DNA from: Caldilineaceae bacterium
Lineage (GTDB): Bacteria > Chloroflexota > Anaerolineae > Caldilineales > Caldilineaceae
Length of the DNA stretch: 64,000 bases
Direction: 5' to 3'
Assembly (NCBI GenBank): GCA_019637685.1
Contig: JAHBVF010000002.1
Span: 1 to 64,000 of the forward strand
Shown here: piece by piece, positions 37,846 through 46,808 of the stretch
Layout of the letters: the number at the start of each line of letters is the position of its first letter
Position numbering within the stretch: the stretch's first letter is position 1
Translations under genes and position numbers: made by a program
The notes under the pieces: model-generated
Seen by the model: the letters and a program-made list of their open reading frames with translations, nothing else
Told to the model about the DNA's origin: nothing
The model's database searches: none

Positions 37846-38583
37846 CTAGGTGATATCAGAGGATTGGGCGGGGGGCAGGTCCTCGGCGATGACGACCAAC
37901 TTGTGGGGGAGACGGATGAGAATCCGCTGCCGTCCGGTCTCGACCAGCCCGGCTTTTTCCCAGCCGCTGAGAATCCGGCTGACGGTGTAGAGGGTTGTGC
38001 CGGTCAGTTCGGCCAGGTCTTCCCGAGAGAGGGGAAAATCGATCAGCACGCCGTTGTCCACTTTGCGCCCTGTCTGGCGCAGCAGACGCAGCAGGGCGCG
38101 GGCCACACGGCGCTCGACCCGTTCCGTGGCCAGTTCCCGGTAGCGGTCCTGCATTTCCTGATAGCGACCAGCCAACAGACGCAGCGCGTTGAGCGCAATG
38201 CGGGGGTATTCTTCCATCAAACAGGCCATGTTGTCGCCGTCCCAGGCCAGCGCCACACTGGCTTCCAGCGTCTGAGCCGAGGCCGGATAGCTGGCATCGC
38301 CCAGCGCGGCAATGCCGCCGAACATCTCGCCGGTGCTGATGATGCGCAGGATCACCTGCTGGCCATCGGGCGTCACCTGGACAATGCGCACGCGGCCCTG
38401 AATGAGTACATAAAGCGTCGTCGCCGGGTCGCCCTGATGAAAGAAAAAAGCGTCATTCTGGATGGAACGTTGCCGAGCAGACTTTGCCACATCAGTGAGG
38501 GCGGGCGGTGCCAGACCCCGGAAGAGGCCAGCTTGGGACAGATGCTCGTCTTGAGGTTGGGGTAGTACATTGAGAGGAAGCAT
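37846..38583 (-). CDS. Crp/Fnr-family transcriptional regulator
   Basis: A 245-residue regulator with an N-terminal cyclic-nucleotide-binding-like beta barrel ('[20 protein letters not shown]', '[20 protein letters not shown]') and a C-terminal helix-turn-helix ('[20 protein letters not shown]'). It has no cysteines, so it cannot carry an FNR-type [4Fe-4S] cluster; it resembles DNR/NarR-like or Thermus Dnr-type regulators that sense NO or other cues. In the recognition helix the E-T-x-S-R pattern of FNR is Y-T-V-S-R, which may change half-site preference. It is the best candidate to bind the TTTGCGCTGGCGCAAA sites near 24 kb. No strong ribosome binding site is visible before the ATG at 38583. 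Confidence 0.9.
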   Translation of the reverse strand: MLPLNVLPQPQDEHLSQAGLFRGLAPPALTDVAKSARQRSIQNDAFFFHQGDPATTLYVLIQGRVRIVQVTPDGQQVILRIISTGEMFGGIAALGDASYPASAQTLEASVALAWDGDNMACLMEEYPRIALNALRLLAGRYQEMQDRYRELATERVERRVARALLRLLRQTGRKVDNGVLIDFPLSREDLAELTGTTLYTVSRILSGWEKAGLVETGRQRILIRLPHKLVVIAEDLPPAQSSDIT

Positions 38584-38775
38584 TCATTCATTCTACACCA
38601 AAGCAGTATTACGAAAAATCTGCCTGCGCTATCGGTCGGGCTGTTGTCAAGTAACGCGTTTGGAACGCTCCATCTGTCATCATCTCCGTATAGCACTTTT
38701 GTCCGGCTGCCCACTGGGGGAGACACCCGTGCCGACGACACCGCCCTACCCCAACCGCGTAGCGTCCTGGTGCTC

Positions 38776-38973
38776 TATGAGGAGCGGCGCAGCTACGCCA
38801 CCGCCATCACCCACGCCCAGCGCCTGCTCCACTACGACCTCCTCCACGAGGCCACCTACCGCCATCTGATGCGACTCTGCGCTCTCGCCGGCGACCGAGC
38901 CGGCGCGCTGCGCGTCTATCACACCTGCGTGGCCGCGCAGGAACGAGAACTGGACGCGCCGCCCAGCTCGGCT
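38776..38973 (+). pseudogene. BTAD (SARP-type activator domain) fragment
   Basis: About 66 codons read 'YEERRSYATAITHAQRLLHY', 'DLLHEATYRHLMRLCALAGD' and 'RAGALRVYHTCVAAQERELD', a clear piece of the bacterial transcriptional activator (BTAD/TPR) domain found in large SARP-LuxR-type regulators. Neither the DNA-binding part nor the rest of the gene is present. It runs into a repeat (38969). I read it as the remnant of a deleted regulator. Confidence 0.7.
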
Positions 38974-39175
38974 GCAAGCCGGACCTACAGATTACGAATC
39001 CAGCGCGGGGTTTGGGTTGCACGGTATGCAAAACTCGTGGGTCACGCTTGTTGCGTGACGGACACCCATTGCCCCTTTGCAACCGGAGTACGCAACCGGA
39101 TCGCACACGGACGACGCGCTGTATTCCGTACGCGGAGGGGTACGTGTCAACTGTCCGGCTGCAAGCCGGACCTAC
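38969..39175. repeat. repeat block with duplicated CGGCTGCAAGCCGGACCTAC
   Basis: The 20-bp sequence occurs at 38969-38988 and 39156-39175 as direct repeats, each able to fold as CCGGCT-GCA-AGCCGG (the first copy lacks the outer C). Between them is the hairpin GTCACGC-TTGTT-GCGTGAC (39041-39059). No gene is seen. Confidence 0.65.
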
Positions 39176-39260
39176 TTAAACAATAAACCGGGTAAGCACA
39201 ATACGATGCATCAAACCGTTCAGCGCCCAAAATCTATTGCCTGATCTGTTTTTTAACCAG

Positions 39261-40370
39261 CTACAGCCCCTCTTTCGTCTCCGCAATCAGATGCTGCACC
39301 ACCGCCTTCAAATCCCCGTCGTTGGCGTCGTAGACCCGCAACTGGCGGTCGGCGCTGGTCCCCACTTCCAGCATCCGGAAGACTGGCTCGATCTCTTTGG
39401 CAATGCCCAGTTCGTCGATCTCTTCCCCCAATAGTTCCAGCATCTCCCGAATCAGAGCGCGGGCCGGCAGTTCGGTCTTCTTGCCAAAATCGATGAGTTT
39501 GCCGTCCAATCCGTAACGGGCCGCGCGCCATTTGTTTTCGGTGATCAGGTCCCGGCGGTAGATTCGGAAGGTAATGTTGCGCTGGCGCAGTTTCCAGTGC
39601 CAAAGCACAATCGCCTGGCAGAGCGCGGCAATGGCGATGGCCTCGTCCACTCGGGTGCAGATATCACAGGTGCGAAACTCCAGCGTCGGGTAGAGGTGAT
39701 GGGGGCGCACATCCCACCAGATTTTGCTGGAATCGGGCATGCAGCCGGTGTTGACCAGTGTGCGGATCAGCCCTTCGTATTCGGCCCGGTTGCGGAAAAC
39801 ATCCGGGATGCCGCTGCGGGGAAAGTCCTCAAAAATCACCGCCCGATAGCTTTTCAGCCCGGTCTTGCGCCCGGCCCAGAAGGGGCTACTGGTGCTCAGT
39901 GCCAGCAGATGGGGCAGCATATAGCGCACCACATTCATTGTGTCGATGGCAAAATCCGGGTCGTCCAGCCCCACGTGGATGTGCATCCCAAAGATGAGCA
40001 GGCGCTGGGCCAGCACCTGCATCTCTTCCAGCACGCCCCGATAGCGGGGGAAGGGCGTCACCTGCTGGTCGGCCCAGCGGCTGAAGGGATGGGTGGCCGC
40101 GGCTACAATCGCCAGCCCCTTATCTTCGGCCAATTTGGTAATAAATTGGCGCTGGCGCAGCAATTCTTCCATGGCCTGGGCAGGGGTCTCACAGACCGGT
40201 GTGCCCATCTCTACCATCGACTGGTGCAGCTCCGGTTTGATCTCCCGCTCGATCATCACCATTTTTCCGTCTTCGATGAATTGGGTGATAAACGAGCGCA
40301 GTTCGCCGCTCTCCGGGTCCACCACCTGATATTCTTCTTCGATGCCAATCGTCAGGCTGGGACGTTTCAT
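39261..40370 (-). CDS. carboxylate-amine ligase, GCS2/YbdK family (copy A)
   Basis: A 369-residue member of the glutamate-cysteine ligase type 2 family, which joins a carboxylate to an amine using ATP. N-terminal '[19 protein letters not shown]' is the signature; '[11 protein letters not shown]', '[19 protein letters not shown]' and '[19 protein letters not shown]' are the conserved ATP and metal segments. The ATG overlaps the upstream paralogue's stop by 4 nt (ATGA). It is the last of three minus-strand genes with another GCS2 protein and an ATP-grasp protein. The substrate is unknown; glutathione-like or short peptide products are plausible. Confidence 0.92.
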   Translation of the reverse strand: MKRPSLTIGIEEEYQVVDPESGELRSFITQFIEDGKMVMIEREIKPELHQSMVEMGTPVCETPAQAMEELLRQRQFITKLAEDKGLAIVAAATHPFSRWADQQVTPFPRYRGVLEEMQVLAQRLLIFGMHIHVGLDDPDFAIDTMNVVRYMLPHLLALSTSSPFWAGRKTGLKSYRAVIFEDFPRSGIPDVFRNRAEYEGLIRTLVNTGCMPDSSKIWWDVRPHHLYPTLEFRTCDICTRVDEAIAIAALCQAIVLWHWKLRQRNITFRIYRRDLITENKWRAARYGLDGKLIDFGKKTELPARALIREMLELLGEEIDELGIAKEIEPVFRMLEVGTSADRQLRVYDANDGDLKAVVQHLIAETKEGL

Positions 40371-41500
40371 GCCAGATTCTCCGTTTCTGCAATCAGGTCA
40401 TCCACCACCGCATTCAGGTTCTCGCCGTTCTGTCGCCAGACAGCCAATTGGCGGTCTGTGCTGCTGCCCCGCTCCAGCATTGTGTGGATGTGCTCGATCT
40501 CGGCCCGACTGTTCAAGCGGTCCACTATTGGCTCCACCCGCTCCACCAGTTCCCGGATCAGTGACTTGACCGGAACTTCTTCCTCGATGCCAAAATCCAG
40601 CAGTTTGCCCTGCAAACCGTAGCGCACAGCCCGCCATTTGTTCTCTGCCAGCAGCGTGCGGTCGTAGAGCCGGAAGGACATATTGCCCAGGCGCAGGTCC
40701 ACCATCCACGCCACCACCGCCTGGATAAGAGCGGTGACAGCCAGCGTATCTTCGATACTGGGCATCACATCGCAGATGCGGATTTCCAGCGTGGGGAAGC
40801 GGTGATGCGGACGAATGTCCCACCAGATTTGGCTTGGCCCCTGGATGCTGTTGGTGCGCAGGAGCGTCTCCACATAGCCTTCGTAGTCGGCATAGCTGTC
40901 AAATTCGTTGGGAATGCCTGTGCGGGGCAGGGCATCCAGCAGCACCGCCCGGTAGCTTTTCAGTCCGGTGTCTTTGCCCAGCCAAAAGGGGCTGCTGTTG
41001 GCCAGGCAGAGAATGTGGGGCAGCAGATAGCGCATCCCGTTCATCACATCCACGCACAACTCGCGGTCTTCAATGCCAATGTGGACGTGCATTCCAAAGG
41101 CCAGCAGGCGGCGGGCAACAATTTGGGTGTCTTCAATCAGCGCCCGATAGCGGGAGAGGCCAGGCTGGCGGCCCTCCCGCGCCCAGTGGCTGAAGGGGTG
41201 TGTGCCCGCGGCGACCATTTTGAAGCCTTCCTGTCTGGTCTGCTCCAGCAGTGTGGAGCGGATGCGCACCAGTTCCACCCGGGCCTCTTTGATGTCGGCG
41301 CAGACCGGCGTGCCCACTTCGATGGAATCGCTGTCGATGCGCTGGGCAAACTCCAACTCAGGCTGCTTCTCCCGGATGAGCAACTGCTCTGCACCCATAG
41401 ATTGCGTGGCATAGCCCAGCAGTTCCCGGCTCTGGGGATCGATAAACTGGTATTCTTCTTCGATACCGATGTTTAAGGAAGGGGGCGAGTGGTAGGACAT
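40367..41500 (-). CDS. carboxylate-amine ligase, GCS2/YbdK family (copy B)
   Basis: A 377-residue paralogue of the product of 39261-40370: '[19 protein letters not shown]', '[11 protein letters not shown]', '[19 protein letters not shown]' and '[19 protein letters not shown]' align segment by segment. The two share the fold but differ through the N-terminal third, so they probably use different substrates or form a heteromer. AGGAG precedes the ATG at 41500. A 12-bp hairpin lies between it and the ATP-grasp gene upstream. Confidence 0.92.
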   Translation of the reverse strand: MSYHSPPSLNIGIEEEYQFIDPQSRELLGYATQSMGAEQLLIREKQPELEFAQRIDSDSIEVGTPVCADIKEARVELVRIRSTLLEQTRQEGFKMVAAGTHPFSHWAREGRQPGLSRYRALIEDTQIVARRLLAFGMHVHIGIEDRELCVDVMNGMRYLLPHILCLANSSPFWLGKDTGLKSYRAVLLDALPRTGIPNEFDSYADYEGYVETLLRTNSIQGPSQIWWDIRPHHRFPTLEIRICDVMPSIEDTLAVTALIQAVVAWMVDLRLGNMSFRLYDRTLLAENKWRAVRYGLQGKLLDFGIEEEVPVKSLIRELVERVEPIVDRLNSRAEIEHIHTMLERGSSTDRQLAVWRQNGENLNAVVDDLIAETENLA

Positions 41501-41547
41501 GGATAGATGCTCCTGGAAAGGGAAAAAGCACTTGCTGACAGGATGAC

Positions 41548-41585
41548 AGATGACAAGATGAAATGCGTGCTTTATCTTGTCATCT
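41548..41585. other. hairpin between the ATP-grasp and GCS2 genes
   Basis: A perfect 12-bp inverted repeat (AGATGACAAGAT, 41548-41559, with 41574-41585) and 14-nt loop fill most of the 87-bp gap. It belongs to the 'gatgacaagatg' spacer-repeat type and may tune downstream expression. Confidence 0.55.
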
Positions 41586-41587
41586 TA

Positions 41588-42964
41588 TCATCCCTTCTCT
41601 TCCACTACATAGACCGGTACAATCGACCCGCCACCCGCGGTCACATTCAGCAGTGTCACACTGCTCAGCCGGGTCAGGCAGCCGGTCACGTCCTGGCCGT
41701 GGAAGAGGAAGGGGTCGCAGTCCACCAGCCGCTGGGAGACGACGAGGCTGCCGTCGCCGCCCATTGTGGGAAAGTCCTCGTAGGCGATGAGCGCCCGCTC
41801 CTGCACAATCGACGGCTGTTGCAATCCGTCGTAGAGGGCAGTATCCCAGGCTGTCTGGTCCGTCTCCCAGCCAATGATAACGCCTTTGCCGCCGTATTCG
41901 TCGTTGGGTTTCAGCACCAGATGTTCCCGGTTCTGGCTGGCCCAGGGCAGGAGATCGATGGGGTTGCCGTGCTGGTCCAGTGTCGTGCGCTCCTCCACCA
42001 GCCGGGTCCAGGGCACGTGGGCCTGAATCGCCTCTTGTTCCTCGGGTGTGAGCAGGTGGGCGTTGCGCTCGTCCCCGACAATGGCAAAGCTGGCCTTTTT
42101 GTGCAGCAGTTTGCAGGTGAAAGGATTCATCACACAAATAGCCCCCGCCTCCAGCGCGTGGACAATCGGGTGGTTCAGCCCGTACTTTTGCAGGAGTTCG
42201 GTGATCAGCACCCGCTTGTAGACAAAATCCACAGCCGTGCCGTCGGCATAGAAGACGCCATTGCGGAACTCCACTGCGTCCGGGCTGCAAATGACGGCTT
42301 TGATGCCTTGACGCGCGAAATAGTCCACAAAGAGATGGAATTCGCTGGTGGTGGGCACGCCGGGCCAGTCCACAATGGCGATGTCGGGCAGTTTGTCCCG
42401 GTTGCCCCGCCATTCGTAATATATCTTCAAAATCGCGTCCACCGCCGCGGAACGGCTGCGCAACAGACGCATGTGGTAGCGCTCCCTCATGGCCTGCATC
42501 ACCGGCAGTTCGTCGAAGAGATCGCCCAGCACATCCTGATAGGCCATGGACGCCGGGCTTTCCCCGTTGAATTCGATGAAGTTAAGGGTGCGGCTGCCGT
42601 CCGGGTTGCGGGCATAGAAACTGTCCAGCCGGGCCGTGGGGATGGGCGTGCTATAGCCGTGCTCCACATTGACCAGGTACTCTTCGTCCGGGGTGAGCCG
42701 GGCCTGTTTGCGCAGTTCCGGGTCGGCCTGCATCAGCCGCCCCAGCCGGTCGAAGGCGCGCAGCACAATTGTCGTGCGCTCCTTCAGGTGTGCCCACTCC
42801 GCGGGCGTGTACATCAGCGGGCGCAGGACCGTGCAGAGGGGGCGTTCTCCAAAGACCAGATTGCGCTGATGCAGGCCGGGAACCAGCGTGTCCCAACTGT
42901 CCTGGGCGATACCGGGCCGGTGGAGGATGTCGTGGTAGTGGTGGATGGCAGAGAGAGAATCCAT
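41588..42964 (-). CDS. circularly permuted ATP-grasp protein
   Basis: A 458-residue protein of the circularly permuted ATP-grasp group (relatives of glutathionylspermidine synthase-like ligases). '[20 protein letters not shown]' carries acidic metal ligands, '[20 protein letters not shown]' is the nucleotide-binding Lys/Gly loop, and '[20 protein letters not shown]' lies near the end. It is the first of three minus-strand genes with two GCS2 ligases, which also form amide bonds. AAGGAAAG precedes the ATG. Together they suggest assembly of a small amide- or peptide-like metabolite; no adenylation, transport or tailoring gene is linked. Confidence 0.88.
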   Translation of the reverse strand: MDSLSAIHHYHDILHRPGIAQDSWDTLVPGLHQRNLVFGERPLCTVLRPLMYTPAEWAHLKERTTIVLRAFDRLGRLMQADPELRKQARLTPDEEYLVNVEHGYSTPIPTARLDSFYARNPDGSRTLNFIEFNGESPASMAYQDVLGDLFDELPVMQAMRERYHMRLLRSRSAAVDAILKIYYEWRGNRDKLPDIAIVDWPGVPTTSEFHLFVDYFARQGIKAVICSPDAVEFRNGVFYADGTAVDFVYKRVLITELLQKYGLNHPIVHALEAGAICVMNPFTCKLLHKKASFAIVGDERNAHLLTPEEQEAIQAHVPWTRLVEERTTLDQHGNPIDLLPWASQNREHLVLKPNDEYGGKGVIIGWETDQTAWDTALYDGLQQPSIVQERALIAYEDFPTMGGDGSLVVSQRLVDCDPFLFHGQDVTGCLTRLSSVTLLNVTAGGGSIVPVYVVEEKG

Positions 42965-44027
42965 GTCTTTCCTTCTTTGAAACCGATAGAAATTGTTGAT
43001 GGCACACTATCTCAATGAAAATATCCCGATCACATTCGCGCTAGGCAGCATTACAAGCCAACGTGGATGGCGCATTGTAGTTTGACAAAATTGGGTTCAT
43101 GGATGAACGTTCTACCTGATTTCGGGATAGGAAATACGGCCTGCAAAGTCCTGCTTTTCTATGGCGTTCCGGCTGATAGTGAAAGAAGCTGGACGCAGAT
43201 AAACGCGGAGGAACACAGATTTTTTTCTGGATCAGCGTCTATTTGCGTGAATCAGCGTCCCATTTTTTTATTCCATCATCAACCTGATTAGCACAAAATA
43301 GTGTGCGTGCCCGGTGGGGCACAACCAGCAATGAAAATAGGGACGCAGATTTACGCAGAAGACACAGATCAGGCGACACGACCGGCTGACACCGATAGCA
43401 GTGAAAATCATCCACAGATAGCACAGATTCTCACAGATTGAATCCGTGTTCCCTTTTATCCGTGTATACAACCCTATTTTCAGAACGGAACGGTTTCGTT
43501 TACAGACAGAGTATATTCGCTTATCCCGAACTCAGGCTATTCCGAAAAATCCCGATGGGTTTCAACAGATGGACCTCTTTGATAGTTGAACCATTTCAGG
43601 GTTCTATACAGCAGCAAAAACATCGGCTGGGAAAGATATAGAATACCCCAGATCAGCGTCATCCCCATAACTCCTCCACTGACCTGCTGGCCGAACGCCG
43701 CACCCTCAGACACGCGGCGCGTCTTCGCCGGGAACTTCATCCGCGTCCCCGCGAACTGAACAGGCCGGCCCGGTTTGCCCGTCTGCTAACAGCCCCACGC
43801 ATCCCCAGAATTGATCTTCCCCCCCCTTTCTCGTTACAATAGATAACTACCCCACCAAAGAACAAAAACGGGGCGAATACAGTTGTCGCGTGGAATGGCG
43901 CAACCGCGCTGGACAGACATTACGTGTGCGGCTGCTGCAAATGCGCAAATCTGGACACAGAGCGCACCGACTTTACCTGTGTTCTTATGTGCAAAGCAGT
44001 GGCTACTTTCAGAACAGGAGAAGAGGA
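42965..44027. other. 1-kb gene-poor spacer with genome-typical repeats
   Basis: The spacer contains several copies of 'acgcagat/aacgcggag/cacagatt/acacagattc' words (43190-43460) common between genes in this genome, plus the pdxS promoter. A 67-codon minus-strand frame at 43537-43740 with a hydrophobic stretch ('TLIWGILYLSQPMFLLLYRT') could be a small membrane protein, but support is weak. Confidence 0.45.
43811..43840 (+). promoter_or_regulatory. promoter for pdxST
   Basis: TTGATC (43811-43816), an 18-bp spacer and TACAAT (43835-43840). The leader to pdxS would be about 180 nt. Confidence 0.45.
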
Positions 44028-44945
44028 ATGAGCAAGGAACTGAACGGCCACAAGGGTGAGCAGGTGGAAAAGGGAACCTTTGCCGTCAAGGCGGGTTTGG
44101 CCCAGATGTTGAAGGGTGGCGTAATTATGGATGTGGTGACGCCAGAACAGGCCCGCATTGCCGAGGAAGCCGGGGCCTGTGCGGTCATGGCCCTGGAACG
44201 GGTTCCCGCGGATATCCGCCGCGACGGCGGTGTCTCGCGCATGAGCGACCCGGAGATGATCAGAGGCATTATCGAGGCCGTAACCATCCCCGTCATGGCC
44301 AAGGCCCGCATCGGCCACTTTGTGGAAGCCCAGATTCTGGAAGCCCTGGGCGTGGACTACATCGACGAGAGCGAAGTGCTGACCCCCGCGGACGAAGAAC
44401 ACCACATCAACAAACACAAATTCGGCGTGCCCTTCGTCTGTGGCTGCCGCAATCTGGGCGAGGCTCTGCGCCGTATCAGCGAAGGCGCGGCAATGATCCG
44501 CACCAAAGGCGAGGCGGGCACGGGCAATGTGGTGGAAGCTGTGCGCCACGCGCGGGCTGTCTATGGCGACATCCGCCGCCTGCAAACAATGGACGAGGAT
44601 GAACTGTTCGCCTTTGCCAAAGAGATTCGTGCGCCCTATGCGCTGGTCAAAGAGACAGCCAGTCTGGGCCGTCTGCCGGTTGTCAACTTCGCTGCTGGTG
44701 GGGTAGCCACCCCAGCCGACGCCGCGCTGATGATGCAGTTGGGCGTGGACGGCGTCTTTGTCGGCTCCGGCATCTTCAAAAGCGGCGACCCGGCCAAGCG
44801 GGCCTATGCCATCGTTCAGGCTGTCACCCACTACAACGACGCCAAGATTCTGGCCGATATCAGCACCAACCTGGGCGAAGCAATGGTTGGCATCAACATT
44901 GAGACCCTTTCTGAAGGCGAAAGACTCGCCAGCCGCGGCTGGTAA
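44028..44945 (+). CDS. pdxS: pyridoxal 5'-phosphate synthase, PdxS subunit
   Basis: Synthase subunit of the ribose-5-phosphate-dependent PLP pathway; it condenses ribose 5-phosphate, glyceraldehyde 3-phosphate and ammonia from PdxT. The 305-residue TIM barrel has '[20 protein letters not shown]', '[16 protein letters not shown]', the active-site Lys region '[20 protein letters not shown]', '[18 protein letters not shown]' and the phosphate loop '[18 protein letters not shown]'. CAGGAG lies upstream of the ATG at 44028. pdxT follows 90 bp later, with a strong hairpin in between. Confidence 0.97.
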   Translation: MSKELNGHKGEQVEKGTFAVKAGLAQMLKGGVIMDVVTPEQARIAEEAGACAVMALERVPADIRRDGGVSRMSDPEMIRGIIEAVTIPVMAKARIGHFVEAQILEALGVDYIDESEVLTPADEEHHINKHKFGVPFVCGCRNLGEALRRISEGAAMIRTKGEAGTGNVVEAVRHARAVYGDIRRLQTMDEDELFAFAKEIRAPYALVKETASLGRLPVVNFAAGGVATPADAALMMQLGVDGVFVGSGIFKSGDPAKRAYAIVQAVTHYNDAKILADISTNLGEAMVGINIETLSEGERLASRGW

Positions 44946-44946
44946 A

Positions 44947-45014
44947 GCTGACAAGGCGAAGGGGTGACAGGACGACGATTCGTGTTTGCCCTGTCACCCC
45001 TTCGCCTCGTCAGC
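44947..45014 (+). terminator. strong hairpin between pdxS and pdxT
   Basis: A 24-bp stem with one mismatch (44947-44971 with 44990-45014; core GGCGAAGGGGTGACAGG) closes on an 18-nt loop. It starts just after the pdxS stop and lacks a T run. It may limit pdxT relative to pdxS or stabilise the pdxS mRNA. Its arms match the 'gacaaggtgaaggggtgac' word seen at 34728. Confidence 0.6.
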
Positions 45015-45035
45015 CAGCCAGAGAAGGATGCTTCT

Positions 45036-45668
45036 ATGAGCGGTGTGACAATCGGCGTTCTTGCCCTGCAAGGCGCGTTTGCAGAGCACATAAAAATGTT
45101 GCGCCAGTTGGGTGTGACAGCCAGGGAAGTGCGCAAACCGGAGGAACTGGACGGCCTGGACGGGCTGATCATTCCTGGCGGCGAGAGTACCAGTATGGCG
45201 CTGATCGCGGAGCGCTGGGGGCTGGTGCAGCCGCTGAAGGCGTGGGTGGCCGCGGGCAAACCCACCTGGGGCACCTGCGCGGGGATGATTCTGCTCTCGG
45301 ACCGGGCCACGGGCCAGAAGCAGGGCGGCCAGGCCCTCATCGGCGGTCTGGATGTGACCGTCAATCGCAACTACTTTGGCCGCCAGATCGACAGCTTCGA
45401 GGCTGAACTGCGCGTGCCCGCCCTGGGCGATCCGCCGGTCCACGCGGTCTTCATCCGCGCCCCGGCCTTCACCCAGACCGGCCCCGGCGTAAGCGTGCTG
45501 GCCGATCTGACTGTCGGCGATAAGGAACGGGTCGCAGTGGCGGTGCAGGCTGGCCCAATTCTGGCTACTGCCTTTCACCCGGAGCTGACCGACGATCTGC
45601 GCTGGCACGCGCTCTTTGCACGGATGGCGGCAGAAGCTGCCGCCGCCGGGGAACAGGGCGCAAGCTGA
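45036..45668 (+). CDS. pdxT: pyridoxal 5'-phosphate synthase, glutaminase subunit PdxT
   Basis: Glutaminase that delivers ammonia to PdxS. The 210-residue class I amidotransferase-like protein has '[20 protein letters not shown]', '[13 protein letters not shown]' (oxyanion region), the nucleophile in 'GTCAGMILL', and the His-x-Glu pair in '[10 protein letters not shown]'. I chose the ATG at 45036 with GAGAAGGA upstream; earlier in-frame starts lie inside the pdxS-pdxT hairpin. Confidence 0.97.
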   Translation: MSGVTIGVLALQGAFAEHIKMLRQLGVTAREVRKPEELDGLDGLIIPGGESTSMALIAERWGLVQPLKAWVAAGKPTWGTCAGMILLSDRATGQKQGGQALIGGLDVTVNRNYFGRQIDSFEAELRVPALGDPPVHAVFIRAPAFTQTGPGVSVLADLTVGDKERVAVAVQAGPILATAFHPELTDDLRWHALFARMAAEAAAAGEQGAS

Positions 45669-45694
45669 GCCAGTGAAGTGAATTTTTCCTACAA

Positions 45695-45733
45695 AAAAGG
45701 GCCTGTCGAATCAAAAGTTCGACAGGCCCTTTT
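45695..45733. terminator. bidirectional rho-independent terminator
   Basis: A perfect 16-bp stem (AAAAGGGCCTGTCGAA, 45695-45710, with 45718-45733) has A-rich and T-rich flanks on both sides. It ends pdxT on the plus strand and the DUF4013 gene on the minus strand. Confidence 0.9.
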
Positions 45734-45809
45734 CTATTATCAAACCCGTATCAAATCCGTCGATTCTGGTATCTGTGTGCGGCTCCCCAACCCTTTACGC
45801 GACGGTCTG

Positions 45810-46619
45810 CTATGAGATGATTTGCGGGGGCGTGAAGTCGTCTTCGTCTTCGCTCGCATCACTGGCCGCGGGGCTGTGGCTGGCGTTGTCGATTCCCATC
45901 CCCATCCCCATAGAAGCACTGCCGCCACCTGCCACCGCCGGGGCCAACTGGCCGTAGAGGTGGAATTGCATGTAGTAGATCACCAATTGGGAGAGAGGAA
46001 TCGTCACGACCAGACCGATGACGCACAGGATGACACCGGCAATACTGCCTACTGTAGCAATAATCATACTGCCCACCAGATAGACAATTGTTACAATGAC
46101 CACTTCGCCGATGTGCGCCCGCGTCCAATCCCAGATGCGGGCGATTTGCAGACCGTCGCTGATCTGCTCATTCTCTGCAAAAAAGATTGTCACCGCCGGT
46201 TGGATCAGCGTATAGGCAATGCCTACGATGAAAGAGATACAGGTGGCGCACAGGGAGAGAAGCACAGCAAAGCCTTCGGCATCGCCCCCTCCCGCGTTGC
46301 CCACAATAATCGACACAATCATCACCGGTGCAATGATCAAAATAATGGGCAGCGCCCACACAAACTGGACGACGAAGAGCTTGAAACCCCGGCTCAGATC
46401 GTCACCCCACTGGTCCCATTCCGGCAGGACAGGATTCACCCCGTCCCGCACATTTTGCATCAGACGCACGCCGTAGCCCATCACAATAAAAAAGCCAACC
46501 ACACCCACCAGAATGGCGGACAGAAGGGTGCTGAGCAGCAGGACACCTGTGCCAATGGCCGTCTTTTCGATCCAGCGCTCATCTTCTGTAAAGAATGTCA
46601 GTGCGCGTCCAATATCCAT
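45810..46619 (-). CDS. DUF4013 family membrane protein
   Basis: A 269-residue membrane protein with about six hydrophobic segments. N-terminal 'MDIGRALTFFTEDERWIEK' and 'VGFFIVMGYGVRLMQNVRDG' followed by 'LPEWDQWGDDLSRGFKLFVV' are the DUF4013 signature. It ends with a Gly/Ser/Met-rich, then acidic, cytoplasmic tail ('DASEDEDDFTPPQIIS'). AAAGGAG precedes the ATG. Function is unknown for the family. The gene is followed by the shared terminator at 45695. Confidence 0.88.
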   Translation of the reverse strand: MDIGRALTFFTEDERWIEKTAIGTGVLLLSTLLSAILVGVVGFFIVMGYGVRLMQNVRDGVNPVLPEWDQWGDDLSRGFKLFVVQFVWALPIILIIAPVMIVSIIVGNAGGGDAEGFAVLLSLCATCISFIVGIAYTLIQPAVTIFFAENEQISDGLQIARIWDWTRAHIGEVVIVTIVYLVGSMIIATVGSIAGVILCVIGLVVTIPLSQLVIYYMQFHLYGQLAPAVAGGGSASMGMGMGIDNASHSPAASDASEDEDDFTPPQIIS

Positions 46620-46808
46620 TTCCGTTCTCCTTTGGTTGTTATTCCAGCGAGCGGGTGGGTTCACCCTCTCACACAAGTGCCTGTTGAATCCAGCGAATTG
46701 TAGCACAGCGCCCGAAAGAGTCGCAATCTGACAGGCGATCCGGGCAAAGGCAATACGCATCCGTCCGGGAGAAAGTTGCAGCCCTGGCGCTTGGAGAACC
46801 CGGCCCCA

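Noticed and set aside
38969..39175. Possible CRISPR array from the repeated 20-bp hairpin word
   Set aside because: Only two copies, one irregular 167-bp gap, no spacers and no cas genes.
43537..43740. A 67-codon minus-strand frame with one hydrophobic stretch
   Set aside because: It has a possible ribosome binding site (GGAGGAG) but lies in repeat-rich spacer with no similarity that I recognise; mentioned only in the spacer entry.
43846..44030. A Cys-rich open frame ([11 protein letters not shown]...CVLMCK) ending at the pdxS start with ATGA overlap
   Set aside because: It looks like a zinc-ribbon leader but has no ATG, GTG or TTG before the cysteines and no ribosome binding site.
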